DNA of 64,000 nucleotides from Lacticaseibacillus hulanensis (GTDB taxonomy: Bacteria; Bacillota; Bacilli; Lactobacillales; Lactobacillaceae). Below, piece after piece: positions 6,887 through 15,480 of this stretch (positions are counted from its first letter, which is position 1; each line of letters begins with the position of its first letter). Where the stretch lies: NCBI RefSeq assembly GCF_004010095.1, contig NZ_RRYD01000001.1:122746-186745 (forward strand). The letters run 5' to 3'. The notes under the pieces were generated by a model. It was given only the letters and a program-made list of their open reading frames with translations, ran no database searches and had not been told where the DNA came from. A program made the translations under genes and the position numbers.

Positions 6887-9322
6887 TTAAATTAAGGTTT
6901 CCATTAGCCGGGAGTGCACATATTGTGGTTCCCCGGTTGTGTCGGTATCAAGAACAAATGACCCGTTACCGAACCGGTCACCAACCGGATGCTCGGCCGG
7001 ATTAATTGTGTTAATGCTGCCATCTGCGGTCAGCACGTCCAAAACCGTACCCTCCGCAACAACGCGGGCCGCCACAATCCGGTGCGGACTCTTCTTGAGC
7101 TCACGCAGAATCTGCAGACCACGCTTGGCCCGGCTCGTTGGCATGACTTCACTAATCGGCATCTGCTTGAACGCCCCACGCTGGGTCACAATTGCGACCT
7201 TCGCGCTGGTATCGTCAGCCAAGATGAAGTTCGCCACCGTGTCGTCATCCTTCAGGTTAATCATCTTCACCCCAGCGGCGCGGGCCCCCGTGACGGGAAC
7301 CTCATCGGCGCTGAACGTCAGCCCGTAACCCTTCGTCGTCGCGGCGAAAATCAGCTGATCCTTAGCCGTCTCCGTGTAGTAGACGTCCGTCACTACCGCG
7401 TCATCCTTGACCTTCATCGCCATCATTGGCTTGCTCCGGTAGGTCCGCGTCGGCTGCAGGTCCGCCAAGCGGGTCTGCTTAATCATGCCGTCGCTGGTGC
7501 CAAGCACAAAGGTGCCCGGTAAGGTCAGGTCACTGAAGGCGAAGACGGCCAGAACCGTCTCGTCAGCGCCAAGCCCGACCGTCTGGCTCAGATGCTCGCC
7601 AGAGTCCTTCCAGCGCTCGTCGCTTAACTCGTGCACCGGCCGGTAAATGACGTTGCCGAGGCTCGTGAAGATGTACAGGTGATCAAGCGTTGACCGCTGC
7701 GCCTGGTACATCACGAAGTCTTCATCCTTAAGCCCGTTCACCGAATCGTCGACCGCCTGGAATGACCGCAAGCTGCTCCGCTTGACGTACCCATCACGGG
7801 AAACCAGGACCATGACCTGCTCATCAGGAACGACAACCGTGGTGTCCACCTCAAGGGTTTCCACCTCGTTCTCGATGACGCTCTTGCGTGGTGTGGAGTA
7901 TTCCTGCCCAATCCGTTCGAGCTCCTTGCGAATAACCCGGTCGCGCACGGCTGGATCAGCCAGAATTTCCTGGTACTCAGCAATGGACTTAGCGAGTTCG
8001 GCTGCTTCTTTTTCAAGGGCGGTGATGTCCGTGTTGGTCAACCGGTAAAGTTGCAGGGAGACAATCGCCTCAGCCTGTTCAACCGTGAAGTCGTATTCCT
8101 TCACCAGGTTGTTCTTCGCGTCGCCCTTATCCTTGCTGGCCCGGATGGTCTTAATCACCTGGTCAAGAATGGACAGGGCCTTGATGAGCCCCTGAACGAT
8201 GTGTTCACGGGCCTGGGCCTTCTTGAGGTCAAACTGGGTGCGCTTCGTGATTACGTCGCGACGGTGTGCCAGGTAGGCCTCAAGCATCGGCTTCAGTCCG
8301 AGCTGCTTTGGCTGCAGGTCAGCAATTGCCACCATGTTGAAGTTATACGTCGCCTGCAAGTCGGTGTTCTTGAAGAGATAGGTCAGAATCCCCTCAGCGT
8401 TGGCATCCTTTTTCAGCTCGATGACGACGGAGAGGCCAAAGCGGTCACTTTCGTCGCGAATTTCGCTGATGCCATCAACCTTTTTGGCCAAGCGCAAATC
8501 ATCGATGCGCTTAATCATCTGGGCCTTGTTCACTTCGTACGGCAACTCGGAGACAACAATCTGCTGGCGGTGCCCACGCATCTCAACGATCTTGGTCTTG
8601 GATCGGACAACAATGCGGCCGCGACCAGTCGCGTACGCCTTCTTGATGCCATCGAGACCCTGAATAATCCCGCCGGTCGGGAAATCAGGCCCCTTAACGG
8701 CGCGCATCAGTTCATCGAGGGTGACGTCAGGGTTCGCCATGAGCAACTGCAGCGCTTCGATGACTTCGCCCAGGTTGTGCGGCGGAATTTCCGTTGCGTA
8801 ACCAGAGGAAATCCCGGTAGCCCCATTCACCAGCAGGTTCGGGAAGCCAGCGGGAAGCACAGTTGGTTCCTGCAGCGTGTCGTCGAAGTTGAGCACCATG
8901 TCCACGGTGTCCTTGTCGATGTCCCGCAGCAGTTCCCCGGAAATCTTCGCGAGGCGCGCTTCGGTGTACCGCATTGCTGCCGGCGGGTCACCGTCCATCG
9001 ACCCGTTGTTCCCGTGCATCTCAATTAACGGCAGGCGCAGTTTCCAGTCCTGGGACAGACGTACCATCGCCTCGTAGATTGAGCTATCACCGTGCGGGTG
9101 GAAGTTACCCATGACGTTCCCGACGGACTTGGCAGACTTACGGAAGCCCTTGTCGTACGTGTTACCATCACGGTTCATGGCGTAGAGAATCCGGCGCTGA
9201 ACCGGTTTTAACCCGTCACGAACATCTGGCAGCGCACGTTCTTGAATAATGTATTTTGAATAACGGCCGAAACGGTCACCCATGACCTCTTCAAGCGTTA
9301 ATTCTTGAACTTGATTTGCCAT
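6887..9322 (-). CDS. parC: DNA topoisomerase IV subunit A
   Basis: The 811-residue DNA-cleaving subunit of topoisomerase IV decatenates daughter chromosomes with ParE. The catalytic tyrosine is Y119 in AAMRYTEARL. The quinolone-resistance region reads H75-P-H-G-D-S-S-I-Y-E84, with Ser80 and Glu84 both in their usual susceptible states. The C-terminal half has the repeated beta-pinwheel blades (for example VMVLVSRDGYVKR and DQLIFAATTKGYG). It starts 3 bases after the parE stop, so the two subunits are cotranslated. It is ParC rather than GyrA, judging by its pairing with ParE and by the plsY neighbour typical of parEC loci. Confidence 0.96.
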   Translation of the reverse strand: MANQVQELTLEEVMGDRFGRYSKYIIQERALPDVRDGLKPVQRRILYAMNRDGNTYDKGFRKSAKSVGNVMGNFHPHGDSSIYEAMVRLSQDWKLRLPLIEMHGNNGSMDGDPPAAMRYTEARLAKISGELLRDIDKDTVDMVLNFDDTLQEPTVLPAGFPNLLVNGATGISSGYATEIPPHNLGEVIEALQLLMANPDVTLDELMRAVKGPDFPTGGIIQGLDGIKKAYATGRGRIVVRSKTKIVEMRGHRQQIVVSELPYEVNKAQMIKRIDDLRLAKKVDGISEIRDESDRFGLSVVIELKKDANAEGILTYLFKNTDLQATYNFNMVAIADLQPKQLGLKPMLEAYLAHRRDVITKRTQFDLKKAQAREHIVQGLIKALSILDQVIKTIRASKDKGDAKNNLVKEYDFTVEQAEAIVSLQLYRLTNTDITALEKEAAELAKSIAEYQEILADPAVRDRVIRKELERIGQEYSTPRKSVIENEVETLEVDTTVVVPDEQVMVLVSRDGYVKRSSLRSFQAVDDSVNGLKDEDFVMYQAQRSTLDHLYIFTSLGNVIYRPVHELSDERWKDSGEHLSQTVGLGADETVLAVFAFSDLTLPGTFVLGTSDGMIKQTRLADLQPTRTYRSKPMMAMKVKDDAVVTDVYYTETAKDQLIFAATTKGYGLTFSADEVPVTGARAAGVKMINLKDDDTVANFILADDTSAKVAIVTQRGAFKQMPISEVMPTSRAKRGLQILRELKKSPHRIVAARVVAEGTVLDVLTADGSINTINPAEHPVGDRFGNGSFVLDTDTTGEPQYVHSRLMETLI

Positions 9323-9325
9323 CGA

Positions 9326-11341
9326 TTACTTTCCTTTCCGCCCCAATTGTTTCTTGAGTGCCTGGGTCCCAAACTGGATGTTCTCGTGCTGGGCGGTTGG
9401 CGTCTCGAGAATTGACCCTTCTTCGTCCAGCGTAAACTGCACGTTCTTTTCGAGCCATTCTCGGCGTGGTTCAACCTTATCGCCCATGAGCGTGGTGACC
9501 CGCCGTTCAGCGAGCTGGGCGTCGTCAATCCGGACCCGAATGAGCGTCCGGGTTTCTGGGTTCATGGTCGTCTCCCACAGCTGGTCGGCGTTCATTTCCC
9601 CAAGACCCTTGAACCGGGTCAACGTGTAACCGCGGCCCATTTCCTTAACTTCCTTTTCCAGCTCGGCGTCAGTCCAGGCATAGCGAATCTGCGTCTTTGC
9701 GCCGGCACCCTTGGACAGCCGGTAAAGTGGCGGCAGGGCAATGTACACCTTGCCGGCATCAATCAGCGGCCGCATGTACCGGTAGAAGAACGTGAGGAGC
9801 AGCACCTGAATGTGCGCACCGTCCGTGTCGGCATCGGTCATGATGATGACCTTGTCGTAATTGACGCTCTTAATGTCAAAGTCGGTCCCGGCACCAGCAC
9901 CAATCGTGTAGATCATCGTGTTGATTTCTTCGTTCTTCACGATGTCTTGCAGCTTGGCGCGCTGGGTGTTGAGCACCTTCCCCCGCAGTGGCAGGATTGC
10001 CTGAAACTTCCGGTCGCGTCCCTGCTTGGCTGAGCCCCCGGCGGAGTCACCTTCGACGAGGTATAATTCGTTCTTCGCCGCGTTCTTGCTCTGCGCCGGC
10101 GTTAATTTGCCGGATAAAACGCCCTGGTCCTTCTTCTTCTTCCGCCCCGTCCGTGAGTCATCCCGCGCTTTGCGGGCCGCCTCACGCGCTTCACGGGCCC
10201 GAATTGCCTTCTTGACCAGATCCTGGGCAGCATCCCCGGCCTCCATGAGCCAGAAACTCAGCTGTTCGTACACGACGCTGTCAACGACCGGCCGCGCTTG
10301 CTGCGTCCCGAGCTTACCCTTGGTTTGACCCTCAAACTGGAGCAGCTCTTCCGGAATCCGCACCGACAACACGCCGGCGAGCCCTTCACGGACATCACTA
10401 CCTTCGAGGTTCTTGTCGCGTTCCTTGAGCAGGTTCACCTTCCGGGCAAAATCGTTGAACGCGCGGGTGAAACCAGTCCGTAGCCCGGTTTCGTGCGTCC
10501 CACCATCCCCGGTGCGCACGTTGTTAACAAATGAAATGATGTTTTCGGAATAGCCATCATTGTACTGGCCGGCAAAATCGACCACGATGCCGTCCTTTTC
10601 GCCCTCGAACTGCATGACCGCCGACATTGCGTCCTTACCCTCATTCAGGTAGGCGACAAAGCTCTTCAGGCCGTCCGGATAGTGGTAACTCTCGGCACGA
10701 TCCGTCCGCTCATCGGTCAGCGTGATTGTGATGTCCTTGAGCAGAAAGGCCGACTCACGCAAACGTTCGGCCAGCGTGTCAAAGTTGTACACGGTGGTCG
10801 AAAAAATTGTTGGGTCGGGCTTGAACGTAATTGTGGTCCCATTTGGTTCCCGGACCTTACCGAGCTTCTGCAGACCGCCATCAGGGTGGCCCCCGTTAAC
10901 GAAGTTCTCCATGTACGCCTGGCCCTCACGCACAACGCGGACGGTGAGGGATTCACTGAGCGCGTTGACGACGGAAGAACCGACACCGTGGAGTCCACCA
11001 GAAGTCTTGTAACTGTTCTGGCTGAACTTCCCGCCGGCGTGGAGCACCGTGAGAATCACCTCAATGGTGGGTTTCCCACTGGCGTGCATCCCCGTCGGCA
11101 TCCCCCGGCCGTGGTCAACGACCGTGATTGAATTATCCTTATGAATCGTTACGGCAATTACGTCACCGTAACCCGCAAGTGCTTCATCGACAGCGTTATC
11201 GACGATTTCGTAAACCAGGTGGTGCAGCCCGCGACCGTCCGTGGACCCGATGTACATCCCGGGTCGCTTGCGTACGGCTTCAAGTCCCTCTAAGACCTGA
11301 ATTGACGAGTCTGTATATGTTTCGCTTGACTTGCCCATCAT
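9326..11341 (-). CDS. parE: DNA topoisomerase IV subunit B
   Basis: The 671-residue ATPase subunit of topoisomerase IV. The GHKL ATP site is visible: EIVDNAVDEALAG with Asn49, DHGRGMPTG, and the lid GGLHGVGSSVVNALS. The TOPRIM domain follows with EGDSAGGSAKQGRDR and the metal-binding DADTDGAHI. A Lys-rich insert (RTGRKKKKDQ) sits between domains. ATGATG starts it, with AGAGG 7 bases upstream. It heads the parE-parC operon, with a good promoter at 11463-11491 and a LexA-like box just downstream of the predicted transcription start, suggesting SOS control as known for B. subtilis parEC. Confidence 0.96.
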   Translation of the reverse strand: MMGKSSETYTDSSIQVLEGLEAVRKRPGMYIGSTDGRGLHHLVYEIVDNAVDEALAGYGDVIAVTIHKDNSITVVDHGRGMPTGMHASGKPTIEVILTVLHAGGKFSQNSYKTSGGLHGVGSSVVNALSESLTVRVVREGQAYMENFVNGGHPDGGLQKLGKVREPNGTTITFKPDPTIFSTTVYNFDTLAERLRESAFLLKDITITLTDERTDRAESYHYPDGLKSFVAYLNEGKDAMSAVMQFEGEKDGIVVDFAGQYNDGYSENIISFVNNVRTGDGGTHETGLRTGFTRAFNDFARKVNLLKERDKNLEGSDVREGLAGVLSVRIPEELLQFEGQTKGKLGTQQARPVVDSVVYEQLSFWLMEAGDAAQDLVKKAIRAREAREAARKARDDSRTGRKKKKDQGVLSGKLTPAQSKNAAKNELYLVEGDSAGGSAKQGRDRKFQAILPLRGKVLNTQRAKLQDIVKNEEINTMIYTIGAGAGTDFDIKSVNYDKVIIMTDADTDGAHIQVLLLTFFYRYMRPLIDAGKVYIALPPLYRLSKGAGAKTQIRYAWTDAELEKEVKEMGRGYTLTRFKGLGEMNADQLWETTMNPETRTLIRVRIDDAQLAERRVTTLMGDKVEPRREWLEKNVQFTLDEEGSILETPTAQHENIQFGTQALKKQLGRKGK

Positions 11342-11387
11342 CTAACCTCTCTTCAACAGCAATACATTAACTTTACACCATTGGCGC

Positions 11388-11403
11388 ATTATTTCGAAAT
11401 AAT
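11388..11403. repeat. 16-bp perfect palindrome in the parE leader
   Basis: ATTATTTCGAAATAAT is its own reverse complement. It lies about 47 bases before the parE ATG, inside the 5' untranslated region predicted from the promoter at 11463-11491. Confidence 0.6.
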
Positions 11404-11436
11404 TTTTCCCGCAAACAAGTGCAAATTCGCGGTTTA

Positions 11437-11450
11437 CGAAAATATGTTCG
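11437..11450 (-). promoter_or_regulatory. LexA (SOS) box at the parEC promoter
   Basis: On the minus strand CGAACATATTTTCG matches 13 of 14 positions of the Gram-positive LexA consensus CGAAC-RNRY-GTTYG. It lies roughly +6 to +19 relative to the predicted parE transcription start, where bound LexA would block transcription. Confidence 0.6.
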
Positions 11451-11462
11451 TAATCGTTCATT

Positions 11463-11491
11463 AGTTTAACGCTGAAGCCGATATGCGTCAA
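11463..11491 (-). promoter_or_regulatory. Promoter of parE-parC
   Basis: On the minus strand TTGACG (11491-11486) and TAAACT (11468-11463) have an ideal 17-base spacer. The predicted leader is about 115 nt. The rest of 11342-11663 holds the divergent upstream region of plsY and no gene. Confidence 0.7.
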
Positions 11492-11663
11492 AACTATTAT
11501 GCCAAATCGCAGCAAGATGCGCACTGCTAATGCCCGGCGACGACACTTAACCTGTCAGGGGGTGCAGACTGACTGCCAGCACGGCGCCATTTAGCCTGTT
11601 CAATTATAGCTACCCAATTAAGTAAAATATGCTAAACTGGAGTTCTTGGAAAGGAGTGGCAGC

Positions 11664-12281
11664 ATGCTACTAGCTCTATCATTTGTGCTCGCATACCTCA
11701 TCGGTTCAATTCCTTCTGGTGTCTGGATTGGCAGAATCTTCTGTCACAAGGACCCGCGGGATGCTGGCAGTCATAACATTGGTACTACTAACGCATACCG
11801 CGTGCTGGGCCCGGTTGCCGGGACCGTTGTCCTCGCGATGGACATCCTGAAGGGCACGCTTGGGGCTAGCCTGCCGGGGTTGCTGGGTTACCACCAGCAC
11901 TGGCTCGTCCTCGTCTGTGGTCTTGCCGCCGTGCTCGGCCACACCGCCAGCATCTTCCTGCACTTTAAGGGCGGCAAGGCGGTCGCAACCAGTGCGGGGA
12001 TTCTCCTCGCTTACAGTCCAATCCTGTTCCTGGTTGCTTCCGGAATGTTTGTTGGCTTCATCCTCATCACTTCCATGGTCAGCTTCGCCAGCATCGCCAC
12101 AATCACAATCTTCACGTTGATTGCCGCGTGCATGCAGGACTGGGTACTCACTACCATCGCGGGCGTGCTCACCATCGTCTTCTGGGCGCGACACATCCCG
12201 AACATTCAGCGCATGCTGAAACATCAAGAAAACATGGTTCCGTTTGGCATTGGTCACCTGCTGCGCAAACGCCACCAGTAA
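11664..12281 (+). CDS. plsY: Glycerol-3-phosphate acyltransferase PlsY
   Basis: The 205-residue integral membrane enzyme transfers an acyl group from acyl phosphate to glycerol 3-phosphate, the first step of phospholipid synthesis. The three family motifs are visible: GSIPSG near residue 14, GSHNIGTTNAYRVLG near residues 34-48, and GHTASIFLHFKGGKAVATSAG near residue 93 (phosphate-binding GGK). The ATG at 11664 is chosen because AAAGGAG (11650-11656) stands 7 bases before it; an in-frame TTG at 11646 lies upstream of that site. It is divergent from parE, the common lactobacillar arrangement, and ends at a strong terminator. Confidence 0.95.
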   Translation: MLLALSFVLAYLIGSIPSGVWIGRIFCHKDPRDAGSHNIGTTNAYRVLGPVAGTVVLAMDILKGTLGASLPGLLGYHQHWLVLVCGLAAVLGHTASIFLHFKGGKAVATSAGILLAYSPILFLVASGMFVGFILITSMVSFASIATITIFTLIAACMQDWVLTTIAGVLTIVFWARHIPNIQRMLKHQENMVPFGIGHLLRKRHQ

Positions 12282-12326
12282 ACAAAAAGACGTCCTCCGC
12301 ATAACTTCGGAGGGCGTCTTTTTGTT
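12282..12326. terminator. Bidirectional terminator between plsY (+) and the aldose epimerase gene (-)
   Basis: An approximately 18-bp stem pairs ACAAAAAGACGTCCTCCG with CGGAGGGCGTCTTTTTGT, with one wobble. It has A and T tracts on both strands and starts right at the plsY stop. Confidence 0.92.
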
Positions 12327-12366
12327 TACCTGCTATTTGCGCTGTTAAAGCCAGGCAGCTTTGGCC

Positions 12367-13239
12367 CTAGAATGTGCCGATGGTGAATCCAGCATCGAAG
12401 TTCTCCCGAGCACCAAGCTTGTTAATTCCGCGCTTGGTCTTGAAGTTACCGTCGCTGGTTGGTTCGTCCGCAACGCCCCACCATGGTTCGATGCAGCAGA
12501 AGGCGCCTGGGGTTGGGTAGTTCGACCAAATCCCCACGTATGGCGCACCAGTGACACTCAGACGGACACCGTGGCTGTCCTTAGGCGTCGACAGGGTCAT
12601 GTCCGTTTGCTTGCCATCGAGCACGTAAATCAGCGCGTCGTCCTTGAACAGGTCCAAGCTGAGTGGCAGTTCGTTCTCGTTAACCGTCTTGCCGGCCGCG
12701 AAGTCCGCGTACTTACCGTCAAGCCCCACACGCGTCCGCTCTGCTTCGGGACTGAACTTGAATGAGTAGTCATCAAACTGCAGACCATCCTCAAGTGGAA
12801 TCCGAAATGCTGGGTGTGCACCAATGCTAAAGTACATTTCTTCCTTGGCAGGATTCTCCACGTGGTAGCCAACCGCCAAATTCTTGCCGGTCAGGTTGTA
12901 GGTCAGAACGAGCCGGAATGCGTATGGGTACTTGGCGTGCGTGGCCTCGTTGTCCCGCAATTCCAGCTGCACGAAATTAGCCGTCTGGTTCACAACCGTG
13001 AAGTCCATGTCCCGGGCAAAGCCGTGCCGCGTCATGTGGTAGGTCTGACCATCAACGGTGTACTTATCATCCTTGAGTGCTCCGACAATTGGGAACAGAA
13101 CGGGAGCGTGCCGTGCCCAAACCTTGGGATCCGCCTGCCACATGTATTCGGTGCCGTCTTCCTTGCTGATGAGGGATGCTAGTTCCGCACCATGCAAGTT
13201 AATCTCGGCCTTAAGAAATTCGTTTTCAATTTTGACCAT
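12367..13239 (-). CDS. Aldose 1-epimerase family protein (LacX-like)
   Basis: A 290-residue beta-sandwich enzyme of the galactose mutarotase superfamily, expected to interconvert sugar anomers. Visible signatures are HGAELASL at the N terminus, RHGFARD with the first active-site His near residue 71, a second His in IGAHPAFRIPL, and the probable catalytic Glu in CIEPWWG near the C terminus. This pattern fits the LacX/YihR-like subgroup rather than classical GalM, so the true substrate may be a phosphorylated or unusual sugar. GGAGG sits 11 bases before the ATG. It is a single gene with terminators on both sides. Confidence 0.88.
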   Translation of the reverse strand: MVKIENEFLKAEINLHGAELASLISKEDGTEYMWQADPKVWARHAPVLFPIVGALKDDKYTVDGQTYHMTRHGFARDMDFTVVNQTANFVQLELRDNEATHAKYPYAFRLVLTYNLTGKNLAVGYHVENPAKEEMYFSIGAHPAFRIPLEDGLQFDDYSFKFSPEAERTRVGLDGKYADFAAGKTVNENELPLSLDLFKDDALIYVLDGKQTDMTLSTPKDSHGVRLSVTGAPYVGIWSNYPTPGAFCCIEPWWGVADEPTSDGNFKTKRGINKLGARENFDAGFTIGTF

Positions 13240-13376
13240 GCTTCAATGTGCCTCCATGTACTTTTGATTAAACAATACCTTTATTGTAGCGCATACATCC
13301 ACAGCTCGCTGGTCTTTTTCACTTCCACCGCGAATTTCCGCGCCAGTATTCGGCGGCAATTGACGCCCCAAACCAC

Positions 13377-13411
13377 AAAAAACAGGGTGACTGTGCGCGT
13401 CACCCTGTTTT
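13377..13411 (-). terminator. Terminator after hslU
   Basis: A 13-bp perfect stem (13379-13391 with 13399-13411), whose right arm reads GTCACCCTGTTTT on +, leads into a T run on the minus strand. It ends the hslV-hslU operon. Confidence 0.92.
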
Positions 13412-13422
13412 CCTCAATTAAG

Positions 13423-14817
13423 TTAGAGAATGTACTTACTCATGTCGGTGTCACCAGCGATGGTCCCGACCTTGTCGTCAACGTACTTTTCGGTAATCGT
13501 GATTGCCCCCATCTGCATGTCGGGCCCTTCGTAAAGAATGTCCTCCAGCAGTTTTTCGAGGATGGTCGCAAGCCGCCGTGCCCCGATGTTCTCTTGGGTT
13601 GTGTTGACCGTGGCAGCTAGGTGCGCAATCTTGGCAATTGCCTCCTGGGTGAAGGTAATCTTCACGCCGTCCGCACCAATCAGTGCCATGTACTGCTTGG
13701 TCAGCGCGTTGTCCGGCTCGGTCAGAATGCGGATGAAGTCCGTTTCGGTCAGATTCTTAAGCTCAACGCGAATTGGGAACCGGCCCTGCAGTTCAGCAAT
13801 CAAGTCACTGGGCTTGGCCTCCGCGAAGGCCCCGGAACCGATGAACAGCATGTGGTCCGTGTTCACCGCCCCGTACTTCGTGTTGACCTGCGAGCCTTCA
13901 ACGATTGGCAGAATGTCGCGCTGCACGCCTTCGCGGGAGACTTCGCCGCTACCGCTTTGCTTGCGTCCGGCCGCAATCTTGTCGATTTCGTCGATGAAGA
14001 TAATCCCGGAGTTCTCCGCCCGCTTGATGGCATCGTGGTAAATGTCCGCCGTGTTGACCAGCTTGGCGGATTCTTCCTTGATGAAGACTTCACGGGCCTC
14101 GGCAACCGTCATCGTCCGCTCAACCATCTTCTTCGGCATCATACTGCCAAGCATGGATGAAACGTCAATGCCCATCTGGCCATAGGTGTCACCCATGCCC
14201 CCAGTTGGCTGCTCATCGGCGACCCGGACGGTTAATTCCCGGTCTTCAAGCAAGCCCTTTTGCAGCTGCTCGGCAACACTGAGCCGCTGGTTGCGGATTT
14301 CATCGGTGATTTCATCAGGCTCTTCAGTCTTGGGTTCTTCACCCTTCTGCATGGCCGTGAACATATTCATCATGTCGGCCATGGTGTTCTGGCGCTTTTC
14401 CTTCTTAATGCCGGGGACCAGTAGCTTGACCAGCCGCTTGTCGGCTTCCTGACTCGCACGACTACGAACAGTCGCGTATTTTTCGTCCTCTTCCATCTTC
14501 ACGGCCACATCGAGCAGGTCGCGCACCATGGATTCCACATCGCGGCCGACGTAACCAACCTCGGTGAACTTGGTGGCTTCAACCTTGACGAACGGTGCGT
14601 TCACAATCTTCGCGAGGCGCCGGGCAATCTCGGTTTTCCCGACCCCGGTTGGCCCAATCATCAACAGGTTCTTCGGCGTGATGTCCTGCTGCATCTTGGC
14701 ACTTAACTGCATCCGGCGCCAGCGGTTGTACAGGGCAACGGCAACTGCCTTCTTGGCCTCATCCTGGCCAATGACGTATTTATCGAGCTCGGCGACAATC
14801 TGTTTTGGTGTTTGCAT
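13423..14817 (-). CDS. hslU: ATP-dependent protease ATPase subunit HslU
   Basis: The 464-residue AAA+ unfoldase feeds proteins into the HslV protease chamber. Walker A is GPTGVGKT at residues 55-62 and Walker B is IIFIDEIDKIA. The N-terminal segment PKQIVAELDKYVIGQDEAKK and the pore-loop GYVGRD are typical. The C-terminal tail SKYIL is the peptide that docks into and activates HslV. AGGAGG lies 7 bases before the ATG. It follows hslV by 11 bases in the same operon, so it shares the CIRCE-controlled promoter. The insert (I) domain is rich in acidic and Lys residues, as usual. Confidence 0.96.
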   Translation of the reverse strand: MQTPKQIVAELDKYVIGQDEAKKAVAVALYNRWRRMQLSAKMQQDITPKNLLMIGPTGVGKTEIARRLAKIVNAPFVKVEATKFTEVGYVGRDVESMVRDLLDVAVKMEEDEKYATVRSRASQEADKRLVKLLVPGIKKEKRQNTMADMMNMFTAMQKGEEPKTEEPDEITDEIRNQRLSVAEQLQKGLLEDRELTVRVADEQPTGGMGDTYGQMGIDVSSMLGSMMPKKMVERTMTVAEAREVFIKEESAKLVNTADIYHDAIKRAENSGIIFIDEIDKIAAGRKQSGSGEVSREGVQRDILPIVEGSQVNTKYGAVNTDHMLFIGSGAFAEAKPSDLIAELQGRFPIRVELKNLTETDFIRILTEPDNALTKQYMALIGADGVKITFTQEAIAKIAHLAATVNTTQENIGARRLATILEKLLEDILYEGPDMQMGAITITEKYVDDKVGTIAGDTDMSKYIL

Positions 14818-14828
14818 AAAGGCGCCTC

Positions 14829-15353
14829 CTAAAATGATTCGACGTTAATGTTCTGGTTGGTGAAGATATCAATGGAGCTGGCGATGGACACGGCTTCCTT
14901 GGCGATAGCCGGTGCGTCCATGTCCGGCGCGTGGCGGAGCATCGCCACCGCCGCGGCCTGGGCAAAGTTACCACCAGAACCAATCGCAACCACGTCCTCG
15001 TCTGGGGCAATGACCTCACCACTACCAGAAATCAGGAGCAGCTCGTGTTCGTCCATCGCAATCAGCATTGCCTCCAGCTTCTGCAGGGAGGGGTCCTTCC
15101 GCCAGTCCTGAGCCAGCGCAACGGCGGAGCGGCGCAAATTGCCCTGGAACAATTCCAGCTTCTTTTCCAGCCATTCCTGCAAGGTGATGGCGTCGGCAAC
15201 CCCGCCGGCAAAACCAATTACCACCTTGTCGTCGTAAATGCGCCGAATCTTCTGTGCCGACCCCTTCATGATGACCTTCTCACCCATCGTGACCTGGCCG
15301 TCACCAGCGATGGCGGTGTGCCCATTCTTCCGTACTGCAGCAATTGTTGTCAT
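14829..15353 (-). CDS. hslV: ATP-dependent protease proteolytic subunit HslV
   Basis: The 174-residue threonine protease assembles as two hexameric rings capped by HslU. The ATG at 15353 follows AAAGAGG at good spacing and gives MTTIAAVRKNGHTAIAGDGQ, so removal of Met exposes the catalytic Thr1. This differs from the B. subtilis orthologue (CodW), which uses an N-terminal Ser. GDGQVTMGEKVIMKGSAQKI is the conserved segment around the active-site Lys. The frame stays open 14 codons upstream, but that extension would bury Thr1. Expression is probably controlled by HrcA through the CIRCE at 15435-15461. Confidence 0.95.
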   Translation of the reverse strand: MTTIAAVRKNGHTAIAGDGQVTMGEKVIMKGSAQKIRRIYDDKVVIGFAGGVADAITLQEWLEKKLELFQGNLRRSAVALAQDWRKDPSLQKLEAMLIAMDEHELLLISGSGEVIAPDEDVVAIGSGGNFAQAAAVAMLRHAPDMDAPAIAKEAVSIASSIDIFTNQNINVESF

Positions 15354-15431
15354 AGATATGCCTCTTTCATTTGTTGTGTTTTTACTCACGACCATTGCGG
15401 TTCCGCGAATGCGTCCGTTACCTAAGTCGTG

Positions 15432-15461
15432 ATATTAGCATACTCACATTGCGAGTGCTAA
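15432..15461 (-). promoter_or_regulatory. CIRCE (HrcA operator) overlapping the hslVU promoter
   Basis: On the minus strand TTAGCACTC-N9-GTATGCTAA (15461-15435) matches the CIRCE consensus (TTAGCACTC-N9-GAGTGCTAA) in 16 of 18 arm positions with the exact 9-base spacer. A likely extended -10, TGC-TAATAT, has its hexamer at 15437-15432, inside the right arm, so bound HrcA would occlude the promoter. Confidence 0.8.
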
Positions 15462-15480
15462 ACATCGTTCTTTAGTCTGA

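Noticed and set aside
8051..9028. A 325-codon open frame on the + strand opposite parC
   Set aside because: It is antisense to a conserved catalytic region of parC and shows no start signal or family match.
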